Positions 10,608 through 22,400 of a DNA stretch of 64,000 nucleotides are shown in pieces; position 1 is the stretch's first letter; each line of letters begins with the position of its first letter. The notes beneath the pieces are model-generated. The model did not search any database and was not told the DNA's origin. It saw only the letters and a program-made list of their open reading frames with translations. The DNA is taken from assembly GCF_000003815.2 (NCBI RefSeq), contig NC_049997.1, positions 14,424,666-14,488,665 of the forward strand, written 5' to 3'. The stretch comes from Branchiostoma floridae. Taxonomy: Eukaryota > Chordata > Leptocardii > Amphioxiformes > Branchiostomatidae. The translations under genes were made by a program, and so were the position numbers.

Positions 10608-12500
10608 CAATAGCCCAGGACCTAGAGTTAGCTTTTACTAGCTTTAGACTAGAGTAGACACCTTTGATATTGTTACCTGCATTTAGCCCACGGGCAAGAG
10701 GTAATAAACTTTATTATCATTAAAATCGGGTGTATGATTGCATTTGAAATGCGCAACAGAATTTTCCGTCCTGCGAATAGATGCGTATGGGGTACGTATG
10801 TTGGGCGTATTCCGGACGCACACAACGTCTACCGACCGCATGCCTGACGCACCTGGTGCTAAATGCATTCCAAACGCATTTCAGGTGTGTCAGTGGAACA
10901 GTTTCTGTTACTTATACTTTTGTTTGCGAGCATTGCCAATAGAGTAGTTTTGTTAGAGGAACACTTTGTACTACGTATACTTTTGTTTTCAGGCAGTGCA
11001 AGTAGAACAAGTAGAGGTTCGCCTACATTCAATGCTGAAATCAATTCCAAGCTTATGTTATTCACTCAAATGTTCATTGATCTTACTCAGCGTTTCTAGT
11101 CCTACTGTTACATTTCATGTGTAGAATTTACTACATTTATACATCATTGAATTGTCTACTTTGTACATGGGGTGGTAGGGGTGTTTTGGGCACACATGAC
11201 GTTAGTCGATTAGCTTGTTCAATTATTGTTTCTAATGTTGTTATATCTGTATTCATGTATTCAATCGTATGTTAAGTGGCACTGTTAAAATAAGTTTTTA
11301 AACTTGAGTGCAGTGCCACTTTGTCCTGTCAGCTTTTATGTTGAATAAAAAAAAGTCTATTGGGGACTTCTAATATTTAAGAAATCTTCGATAAAAAAAG
11401 TAGAACATTAATAAGTAGACAGTGAAGAGGGTTTTTTATTCATTTGCAAAGCAGTGAAGCAGTGACACTGTACTTTTATAGTAACGTGGGCCATCATTTA
11501 CCTTAAAAAATATATGCACTGTTAAGATTGTGTTTGTTTTCACTTTGTCCTTGATTTCCTCTAACATCTTAGTATTTCAAATACTACAAAAATCATACTC
11601 CACAAAACGTATTCAAGATCTTTATCAAACACGTAAATCAAACAATTATGAAACCTTACGCCCTCTTTCAAAGTTGTAATATGGTTCTATATTGCACCTT
11701 TACATCATGTGGTTCTACACACAAAAAGTATATTATCAGCAAATAAAGTCAAATATCTTTTACACAAAATGGCACGTGTTCATGTGTCACACAAATTGAC
11801 CCAGTGCTTCAGCAGGTTCCTCTACATCTTCCCTTCCCTGGAGGCTCTGTTTGGACCAGTTACATTCATGGTGTCCTGCAAGTTGTGACCATCTCTGCAT
11901 GCCCCCTGTACAAATTCGTCGGTCCTGGCCTGGATCTGCCGTCTTGAGATGATTTTTTTTGTCTGGACTCAGATGCACCTTCGTATTTATTCCATATCTG
12001 GAGTGTACGTCGATCACGCTATCAGTACGCGTAGTATGCGCAACCCGATCGCAGAACGCACGGTACTATATCGTGATCTATATGTGCATTCGTTATACGG
12101 TCGCTCATGGTGCGTTGTGTCTGCGCTGTAAGTACGCTATGTACTCGCAATACCGCGATATCCGCGTATTACTGCGCGTAAAGCGCAAACATGTAGCGTC
12201 TTCATAGCGCAATCGACCGACGTGGGACCACTGTATTGCGCATCCATAACGTTTTGGCCACCAAACTGCGTACGAATGATAGTTTTGTGCATGTCCAAAA
12301 CTATCAGGCGAACTTGGCGTATATTTTCGTTTGCCTGCGTTCGTGAAACTTTCTAAAAACGATTCAGATGCGTTTGAGGTGCGACTTGTGCGTGCGGCCG
12401 CGTATTGAAGAAATTAGTCAAAATGTCGAAAAATGTCAAAACGGACCTCATGCGGCATGAAAATATACGCAGGTGTGAACCCACCTTTAACTAGGCATTG
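10608..12500. other. non-coding segment, probably a nested mobile element
   Basis: No coding exon seen. 10738-10870 and 11990-12480 are unusually rich in GCGTAC/GCGCAA-type CpG words, and the right end finishes in GTGTGAACCCACC, which resembles ends of non-autonomous DNA transposons. I could not find a matching left end. The AT-rich middle (11100-11780) shows nothing recognisable. Confidence 0.35.
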
Positions 12501-12689
12501 TTGATTTGTTTATATTGGTGACACCCGCGCGCGCGCCTTTGAATTTTAAAAAAAATGTAAAACGTATCATAATGACATAGGACATCAAAAGGTCGATCAA
12601 AGAAGATGCGAAAGATCTAAAATGAATCAGCTATTGTTTGGTTACTATGTTCTTTTAGTTCAATCATTTGTTTCACCTTCCTTACCAAT

Positions 12690-12853
12690 TTCATTTCATT
12701 CTGGAGGTAATTTTCCTTTTGTCAATTTTTATCATTATTAGCACGCTTGTGGATTCCAAGAGAATGTCATCTATAAAATCAAATGAGCATGGCCTTACTG
12801 CCATGAAATATTCATGGCCATTATATTTTCTCCAGCGTTTGTGTGTGTGTGTA

Positions 12854-12921
<68 letters not shown>

Positions 12922-13510
12922 CAAGATAACTAAAGAACGGTTGGGTGGATTGTTTATTATACTTTGTGTGTTGGTGGGGTGTGATGAACGCTGGAAATGA
13001 TTGGATTGTGGACCCCCTAGCGGCTCCTCTTGGTACTTCAGCGCAACTTCCGGATTTGCTATCTCGTGTTCTGAACAAACTATGGTTACAATATTTAAGT
13101 GTTAGATAGCTCACAGGAAGAAGTGACATAAGTTTGGACCCCCTAGCGACTTGTCAAAAACTTCTGAAGAGGATAACTCAAGAAGGGAACAACGGATTTT
13201 CATGATTTTTGGTATGTAGTCACTTTAGACAATGTTGTACAAAATAAGATATTACATTTGCATAATTCATGAATATATTATATCATAGTAGTTTTTTCCG
13301 TGTATCTCTCGTCCCGGACATGGTGGCTTGCCATTTTGGTAATAGACAGCTTTCAGCGTCATGACAAAGTGGGAAAAGTTTCAGCCCCCTAACATTTAAT
13401 TTTGGAACTGCAAGTTCATTTTTGTCAAGACATTCCAAAGAGGATAACTGCAGAGAGGAACGATGGATCGCCATCATTTTAGGCAAGCAGGTAGCTTAAG
13501 CAAAGATGTT
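12690..13510 (-). repeat. dispersed repeat with (GT)n tract
   Basis: A (GT)n microsatellite spans 12841-12918. Downstream text (GACCCCCTAGCGGC, GAGGATAACTCAAGAAGG, CATTTGCATAATTCATGAAT) is the reverse-strand counterpart of the repeats at 25434-26041 and 31062-32005, which also end in (CA)n-like tracts. It probably inserted between the element's 3' end and the left satellite. Confidence 0.55.
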
Positions 13511-13557
13511 CATAATTATATACATGGTATGAAAATGAGGACTTAATTTACATAATC

Positions 13558-14779
13558 AATGAAATTGTTTAATTCCATTATTTCAATAACTGGACTTCAA
13601 TAAATGTAACACATGTAAATTATGGTAAGTGCCACAAAAGTACTTAAATATTTTACTACAAAAAGAGGCCTCAGTGAACTTAGAAATTCAAGAACCCGGG
13701 GCCACGGGACACGGGTTGAGCCATGATATTTTTTGGGCCCTCCTCCCCTGGAAAATTTGTTAGAAAAGAAAGCCACAAAAAACATACATCTGGTGTAATC
13801 ATAAATGATTTTTATTGAAACTCGAAGAAGTGAACTAACAAAGTTGGCTGTTTCTGTTCCGTTCCCTGTTTGCACCAGTTTGAAAACACTGCAAATTTGG
13901 CAGAATACAGTTTAACCCTTGGTACACAATAGGTGTCCCTATACCGCACTGACACTGTCAGAAGTGGGGGTAGATGACAAAGGGTTAAGTCAGTCTGAGG
14001 GACAACTACGATATGACAGAAAAACTTGCCGTAAATTGTTTTAAGACTTGAACCGGTAAGAGAAAAAGCAAAGTAACACACTTTAATTTGTTGCCTTATG
14101 ACACAATTTCACTTCAGAATTTTGGGTGACACATTTCCACTTGCAGCTGCAAACGCTTCTGGCTAAACACACTTTCAATGGTGGAAATTTCCTGATTTTT
14201 ACAGTTCTCAAAGTTAACAAATTATTTCAAGCTACACATATCCTGGGTTTAAATAGATTACAAGATTTTAAGCTGTTTACCTCCGTAACCTTCAATTCTT
14301 ACTCAGAATCTCACATTGTCAGCTACAATCAGTCATTTGCAAAATCAAAAATGGATAGGAAATTAGAATTCAACAATTCTTTTGATTCCGTCCCAAAGTT
14401 TCATACAACTTACATACAACTCTAAAACAGCCAATATTGCAAAAAAATGGTTCAACTGACAGGAAACATTAGTTTGTCAAAAAGATAAGAAAGCAAACAG
14501 TTACAAGTGCCTCGTTATTGACAGAATCTAACATCAAAGTGTGTTGAACTAGACTCACTTCTGAGTAGCAAGTACATAGACATGAACTAAGACAGTCAAT
14601 ACACATGAGAGCTCTAGATTTGTGTAGAATTTCCTGATATCATATAGTAGAAAAGTAGGTTGGCTACACATCATATACATACAAGAGACACACTGCATAG
14701 CGAACATGGCACGGACGGACCACGGTATCATGGCGGCAACAACAGGTGGTCACCATACGCAAAACCCACAGATAGTCGG
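13558..14779 (-). repeat. transposase 3' UTR segment (right arm of inverted repeat)
   Basis: Inverse of 8008-9235. It lies downstream of the transposase stop at 15607 and contains the AATAAA signal on the - strand near 13810-13816, so it reads as the 3' untranslated end of the gene. Confidence 0.8.
13805..13820 (-). terminator. candidate polyadenylation signal of the transposase gene
   Basis: The - strand reads TTTCAATAAAAATC, about 1.8 kb after the stop codon. The same signal is kept in the inverted copy at about 8971. Assignment is by motif and position only. Confidence 0.5.
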
Positions 14780-15606
14780 GTACGGACCACAGTATCGCAC
14801 AGGTTTCACAAGCTCGGCAATCTCCTGTGCTCCCTGGGGGATATCATTAGACAGAAACCTAGCTTTGCATTCAAACTCATCAGAACAAGAAAACTGAGAA
14901 CATTTAGCTGTTTCCACAACAGCACTATAAAGGCAAGGTTGGCACTAACATCACATGGAAAATAAGTTTCTAGGCAAAATTTGTTGATGTTATTCAGGTT
15001 TCTACAGTCTGTTTAGAGGATGCATGTTTCAGAAAACAAACTTACATGTAGTATCCTGCCTGAAGATTAGACATGACAGGTTCATTCAGCCTTAATGGCA
15101 GGAAAAAACTTTGGACTACATGGGCTACAGGAAAAAATAAACGACAAATTTGTTGAACCTAGATAGATAGTGCCAAACTGGTATTCCAGCATAAAAACAC
15201 TATAGAGCCCAAGAGAAAGTCTGTACCCCAGTACACACAGTCCCAGGGTGTGAATCAAGTGTGATTCACATTTTCCTCCCAACCCTGTTCTCATGATGCC
15301 CCTTCCTTTTTACTTTAACAGGCTGAGAACCTCAGAAATAATTTAGCACCGCCTTAGGGGAGGTTTACCATATAACACCTGAAGCCCTAAAGGGTTGACA
15401 ACCCAGTGGATAACACAGTCTGCAACATGATGATTTCTATTCCGGGATGTTAACCTCTTTGGTAAATTACTACTCACAAGGTGACATCAAAGACATAATC
15501 CTTGGTGCCATATGGTATCACAGTACTGCATTTTCACATCCATACAATTGCATACAAAAATACTTCCTTACTTCAAGCATAAGGACACTGTCAAGAATAG
15601 AGGTCA

Positions 15607-16481
15607 TTACATCTTTGAGGGCACAGTCAAATAGATTCCATGGTTCGCACAATACTGGATGTGGACTGACGTGAGTTTTTGGAGTGTAGCTGGCTGCACC
15701 ACAACCTCATTACAATCAAAGTCTTGGTACCTTGGCTGAATGCACGTGAAGTTGGCGTGGAAATAGCCATTTCGAAAGTTAGACACCACTGATCCTTGTT
15801 GTTTGTTATAATATGGATAATCATCAAAGTGCTGTACAATCACAGGAACATTCCCCAACTGCTCCTTGCACCCCTGACACACGGTCATGCGACTTTTTAC
15901 ACCTTTTATGAGCAGTTTAAAAGGATGTTGTCTTCTGACCACCGTGCTGCTTGTCCATTGTTGAACCTGGCTCCCCTTGCTGCAGCTTGGTCCTGGGTTT
16001 ATCTTGCTGCTTTTTGCCTGTTGCCGACGCTTTTTTGGTCTTGATTCTGTCAAATAAGAGACATGGTAGGTGACATCAATGTGATGGATTATATAAGGTT
16101 ACCATTATGCTGGGCAATCATAAGACCTAAAACGCTGTAGTATTCTTCTGTTGGGTATTTTAGAATCTACATACTAATTCCATAAACCATTCATACTAAT
16201 TAGACATCAGGTTCATGAGACGTGAAAAACTGTATGGGTTACTTGCAAAAAAGTATATACCTTATGTATACATAATATAATTTCACAGTATAGTAATTAC
16301 ATTTTCCAAAACTTGATAAAATGGCATTAATAGCCTGCTATATATATATATACGTTAACAAGAAATTATGATATCAAAGTCAATGTTTATAATGTTGTAC
16401 ACAAATGTAGATTACCATGCATACCTGAAGAAGATGTCTTGAGTCGTCTTTTCTTCTGTTGAGTTTCTCTGCTCATGTTGA
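15607..16481 (-). other. C-terminal basic region and Cys module
   Basis: Exon 16425-16481 and the start of exon 15607-16046 encode basic stretches (QQKKRRLK, RPKKRRQQ) that look like nuclear localisation signals. The last 100 residues hold VCQGCKEQL, a YFHANFTCIQPRYQDF block and LTSVHIQYC. From memory this layout recurs at the C termini of proteins from invertebrate transposons, but I cannot name the family. Confidence 0.6.
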
Positions 16482-19400
16482 CTGCTGACATGTAAAAGAT
16501 AAAAAAAGGATTAACTCTTATCTCCATGAAAATGGAGAATAGTTTTGGGAGTGTCTGTCTGTCTGTGTCTGTTTCCAGATTTTTGTAGTCATCAAAAACC
16601 ACTGGATGGATTATAATCGCTATGATATTTGGTGGGTAGGTGTTGCAGGGAAGACAAAGGTCGAGGTTGGCTGTGAGACCCCTACTATGTGACCTTGGTA
16701 CTGCAGCAGAACTTACATTTTTTGTTATGGTCTACATTGTTATGGTCTAGATATTTTGTTTGGGCTCCCTAGCAGCTTGCTCTGAAACTGATACTTACTC
16801 TGATACTTCCTCAGGTTTTCAGAAGAGATAAAATAGCAGAAAAAATACTGTTATTGACTGGTATATAAGTCTGTACATTTAAATTCATGTAGTGGGGGAA
16901 ATTCTTATTGACAGGCTAGCTTGTCAATATCCTCAGTCTACTAGACGATAAGTATTTATGACTTGATACCTCTGTTCAAATGGCTTACTGTTCCAATTAT
17001 GCCATGAACGGTGTCATATTTCTGCTTCATTTCAACCTTCTGTTAAGTGGTAAACCTCAGAAGGATAAATAGTGTTATACCCTCGCCTTACACTAGGTTT
17101 TTCTGAGAAGTCTTGGCCAAGACCGTCTCAAGACCGTCTCAGCCAAGACGTCTCAGCCACAGTGTAAAGAGCGATTTAGGGGTCTCAAGACCAGATTCCT
17201 GCTGTGCGTCTTGAGACCACATTAGATGTGGTCTCAAGACGCTCAGCGGGAGTGCCAAGACGCCACAAACTGATCAGTCCAACTGCTCCGGACCATTGGG
17301 TTTGTGAGCTGGCTGGCCCAGGTTCAAATCCTGGTGTGGGAACCACTGAAACAACTGTAAGGGGCGAGCAGAAACAGTCTCCTGACTCCCAGGATTCGAA
17401 CCTAGGTCCATCAGTTCACAAACCCAACGTCACAACCGCTAAGCCAAAAGGTCAGGACCAAAAAGCTGCTAACTTTCCAGTCTTTTGATTGTCATAGCAG
17501 ATTAACAGAGCACCAAAAAATCAGTGGATGCTAATTTCTTACAAAATCATTCTTAACCATTACCGCAATTGCAAGAAGATGACAATAAAATGCCACACTA
17601 ATCACTAATACACCTATTCCTTATGGAAAGGGGCACCCTAACCCTAAATCGAAGTTAAGTGGTGAATGGCTTTGTGGCACGAGGATACCACCTCACCTCT
17701 ATAATCTCTTGTATCATCATCATCGTCACTGGCGATGTCGCAATCTCTGGCAGTCTTGAGAGATGTCGCAATCTCTGGCAGGTCACTCTCGTCTGAATCC
17801 GATTGATCTGAAATATATTGCAATATCAAAAATTAATAACACAGTACTAATGTCAAAGTACTAAAACCTTTTATGAGCCTTCTTGAAAGTACTTGTTGCT
17901 TAATTTTTTAACTTCGGTAAATACCGTACACTCCCTTAGTACATTTTGTACCTACCGTTAAGTTTTGTACCGCTATCAGAGTTTTCAGGCCACGCCCAGG
18001 ACCAAAAAAGAGCAGAACTAAGGCACACACAACAGGACACCCATGATCACAAATGGATCTCTAAACATAAATTGATATTATAATTGAGATAGCATAAAGT
18101 ACCAGAATCACTCTCTGAGTGCTCCAGCACCCAATCTACTGCAGACTCAAGGTCAGCTGTGTGCTTTGCTGCCTGCTTTGCTGCCTTCAGTTCGAAACCC
18201 ATCTCCACTAAACTGGAAGCAATGCTGTTTGCTCCTGTATGTGGAATAGGAATAGGATTATTTTCTTTCTAACACTTTTCGACGGTTATTTTGAATTTAT
18301 ATGAAAGGATTTACATGAAAGGCAAACTACATAGTCCTGATATGGTATTAACAAGTTGATATCTCCCTCTTATATTATGGGAAATGAACACTGTCACAAT
18401 AATAAAGGAATTTATATCAATTGATATTGTTAAATACTTAACCAAGTTCCTCAAACATGACAGAACTTCACATATCCCAACTATTTCACAAGGTTTTATA
18501 TATAGATTCCTCATCATTCAAGATTAGGTTTGTAGGAAAACATATTAAGCTAACAGCAAGTTAAGAGCGCTGCCACTCTAAGCAAACATACCCTTTCGTC
18601 TGGGTCTTGATGGGCGCTGGGTAGATGGTGTTTTGTCTGATTGGAATAGATACAGGAAAAACTCATTAATTGGAACTGACAACTTACATCAAAATGATAA
18701 TTTCTTGTAATGTTTCACAGAAAGGAAACATTGCTTTTTGACAGGACAGTCCATTATTATTATTCTTCTTTGCCAAACAAAGTAAGGTTAGTGACAGGTG
18801 GATCAGATGGCTGTCACCATGCATATGGCTTCTGTTCATGTAACAAACACACTGTGGTTTGATTACAATACTATCAAATGGCTTAAGACAGAGCTGAAGG
18901 GGCTGGTCACCATATAATATGATGATTATGGTCACAGGGAAACAATAAAATTACAAGAAAACGGATGTAATCAGTAGTTTCTTAGGCAAACTGAGACTAT
19001 GTGAATAATATTTTGTATTTGATTGCAAATGTTTCCTTTCTAGTGATAATTAAGGCCCAGGAAAAAAATGTTGTGTTTCCTGTTTCAGTCCTGAAAAAAT
19101 TAGGGTTGGTAGGTAGGGATTATCTTTTTTTTTCTTGTATTTTTTTTTAGGTTGGCCAAAACTCTACTGATACATACAATACAGTTGAACAAAGTAAACT
19201 GAAATACATGATGACACTTGTCTTTCAATGTCAAACTTTAATTTTGTGCATGATAGATACATTTATCCTTCATTAGATGGGACAAAGTTTTTTTTTCTTC
19301 AATAGGAAGCAGGCTGAATAAAAATTCTAACTGGAAGCTATGTGACTCCACTGTCCACCCAAAAAAAAGTCTAGGGTCGGCAGTTTTTTTTAGGGTATAG

Positions 19401-22400
19401 GTAGGGAAACAGGAAACACAACTGTTTTTTTCCTAGGCCTAAGGTAAACAAGACTGTCTTTTCTCACTATCACACCAATTACTGTAATTTGCTTTGTCTT
19501 CTTGGTACCAAACTTTAACGGTCTGAGTAAATTTAACTTCTTCTTGGAACTAAATGTTCACGATGGCAGCATGTGCACATAAAAAAAGTCTGTGAATTAT
19601 TTGTTATCTGTAATGATAAGTTCATGTTACATTCGTCACAGTGAAAACCGTGAACATAAAAGTACAGTGTCTGCCAACGTTTTATATTCAACATTTTATG
19701 TTTTTTCATGAATGACAGAAATTTCAATAATCATCAACAGGTGCATCAGGTGCATGGGAGTACCAGAATGACTTGGTTGTCACTCAGGCTTTTCAGTCAC
19801 AATAGTGAATTGTTCAAGCAATTAGAGCGTTTTGAACATGTTTGTAAAGGACACATTGTGAAAGTCACTATACAAATATCTCAAAATCTAGTTTGTGATT
19901 TGGTCAATGTTGGAACATGATCCAATAATTTGCATCCTTTTTCCTCCATAAACACTATTATTGACCCCATAACCAAACTTTGAGGAAGTCAGCTTGCTTC
20001 AATGCTCAGTTCTTGTATTATCTAAGATTTTCTGCAGCTAGACATTCAGAACATAAGATATCAAACTACTTTCACAAAATATAACCTTCTTGGCAAAGGT
20101 AAAAATTGAAGAAAGCATGCATAATAACTTCTGCTACACTACTGTACATACAAGATGAATTTTGCTGAATATCCAATCCACTATCATTATTTCTTTTATA
20201 CAGTTCAAGTCTTTGAAATTCCATACCTGAAAATGTCACGTGTTGTCTTTTCTTAGTCAGCATAGAATCTGATGTTAATAAATCCTGTAAAGCCATGCTC
20301 TTGTCTGCTGTCATGTAAAAGAAAAATATCCAATTACCTTTGTATGTCCATGCATAATATTGAATACATTAGGCTGAGGTGGTGACACAAGAAGAATAAG
20401 ATTGTTTAATTTTGCTGCCTTTGTTCGGTTTTCTAAACAATACAAGGTGAGTACATGTAACAATTATGCATGTTTATGGTTTAACTATCCCAAAATACTT
20501 CTGAATAACCTGACTCAATGCAAGTTGGGACTCCCTTGTGGTTAATTCATAGCAGAGTAATAAATGGTAAATCATTCGAGGCTACATTGCCAGAACCAAT
20601 ATAGCATGCTAAAACTAATCTGCCATCACTTAAACTAATCTGCTATCCCTTATGTATTAAGGGGGCACTCCAACCCTTGTTACCTTATGTCTTGAGTGGC
20701 AATTACAACACCTACCAGCTAGTATGTTGTCTCCCTGACTGTACATGACATCGCCAAAGATACCTGGCCTCCCATGGATTTCTGGCAAGCTGTCACAATC
20801 TGACAGATCTGAAATTAGATCATTATTTTACGAAGGGCAGATGCAGTACTTAAACAGTCAATTATGCCACTTATAAGTCCACATCAATTGAATTAGATCT
20901 TCTCTGAATAAGACAAAAATCAAAAACTGAAATAACGTCAACTTAAAGATATAAACAAAGCCTGAGGACTACATTTCATGCCTTGGTTCACTCATTCATG
21001 AACTTAAGATGCAATCATATTCGAGTTTTCCTCCATGCCCTCTGCTTTTGCGATGTCCGCTTGTTATTTTTTCACTTTGAAAATTAAAAAATCCTAGAAC
21101 TAAGAAATTACATTGAGGTGACCTTAGTTCAGTAAATGGACTAAGGGCCCTAAATGCCATGGCCTTTATAACAGTTTGATTCAATTAAAGGCATAACCTG
21201 ATTATAGTTTAGTGACATCACATTGCATATAGAAGGAACCTTGTGGCAGCTCTAAAATAATTAGTTAGCATAATATGCATCTATTTTGTGTCACACAGAA
21301 TTATGACAGTTGGTCAATACAGTCTTTTGAGATTTGTTTGTGATATATTACATGTAAATGAAAATGTTAACATTGTTTTTGTGACACATGGTCGGCTGTC
21401 AGACACTGTACATATAAATGGGCAAACCTACCGTAGCCTGTTGCTGCTATGGTTGGAATGTTCAATGGCTGGAACTGGAGAGTTGATGTTTTGTCTATAT
21501 ATAGATAAAAATATCAGATCTTACAAATAATGCCATAGATATGTAACATCAACTCTCATAATTCCCCTGGATGCCATACCACCTGTGACGAAAAATATAT
21601 GACATTGTAATGTAAAGAGATGTACATGTATCCATGTAGCATCAGTAATCCAGAGCTATATAGTTATTACACTTTAGATATTAACAAAGTGTTCAAGACA
21701 ACCTTGAGAAGGCCAGTGTACATTTTTTGATGTGGTGGTACTATGGTACCCAGTGGAATTATGAGAGTTGATGGTATACATGGCCTGGCTGTGTTGCTGT
21801 CATTGTCTGCACTCTATATCATAAAAAAATCCCTGAATGACTTAAAAAGTCAGAGTGAATGGTGAAGAGATAAATGCATGTCTGAAATTGCAATTATAGA
21901 GTAAAGAAAATGAAACAATTTATTCCGGTAAAAAGTAACATGTTCAGAAAAACTTAGATGTAGAAATCAAAAGAACATAAAATTGATACTGACTGGCCAC
22001 ATGCTTGCAGGAAGAAAATGTATTTTATGACATTTAAAACATTGTGGGTCAAAATAGTTATGCAAAGACATAAGAAAAGGCAACATTTGCCATATCATTA
22101 TATTATGCAAAATATCTTATTACTGTTTACCTCTGAGTCCAGTGTTTCCCATGACTAAGGGGAGCAAGTCAGACACCAAGGGAGGATGTCTGATTTTCTT
22201 CCCACTTTTACTGTTTGCTATGACCAGCACAGTGTGGAGATCAAATTTGATTTGGAGTCATATGACAGCAAATTTACAGCAAATTATTGCTGATATCCAT
22301 TATGTACAATCTTAAATAATTCCCTAATGCCTAGGTTACACATAGCCGAATTTGGCTCCCGACTCTCTCCCCGGACTATGGTTTAGGAGTGATTTGGGAG

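Noticed and set aside
12668-13129. Open frames across the (GT)n tract (poly Cys-Val or Thr-His)
   Set aside because: Translation of a dinucleotide microsatellite.
14660-14965. Small gene with frame MATHHIHTRD...
   Set aside because: Antisense to the transposase 3' UTR; the frame is also found at 8008-8125 only because of the inverted duplication, and diverges beyond it.
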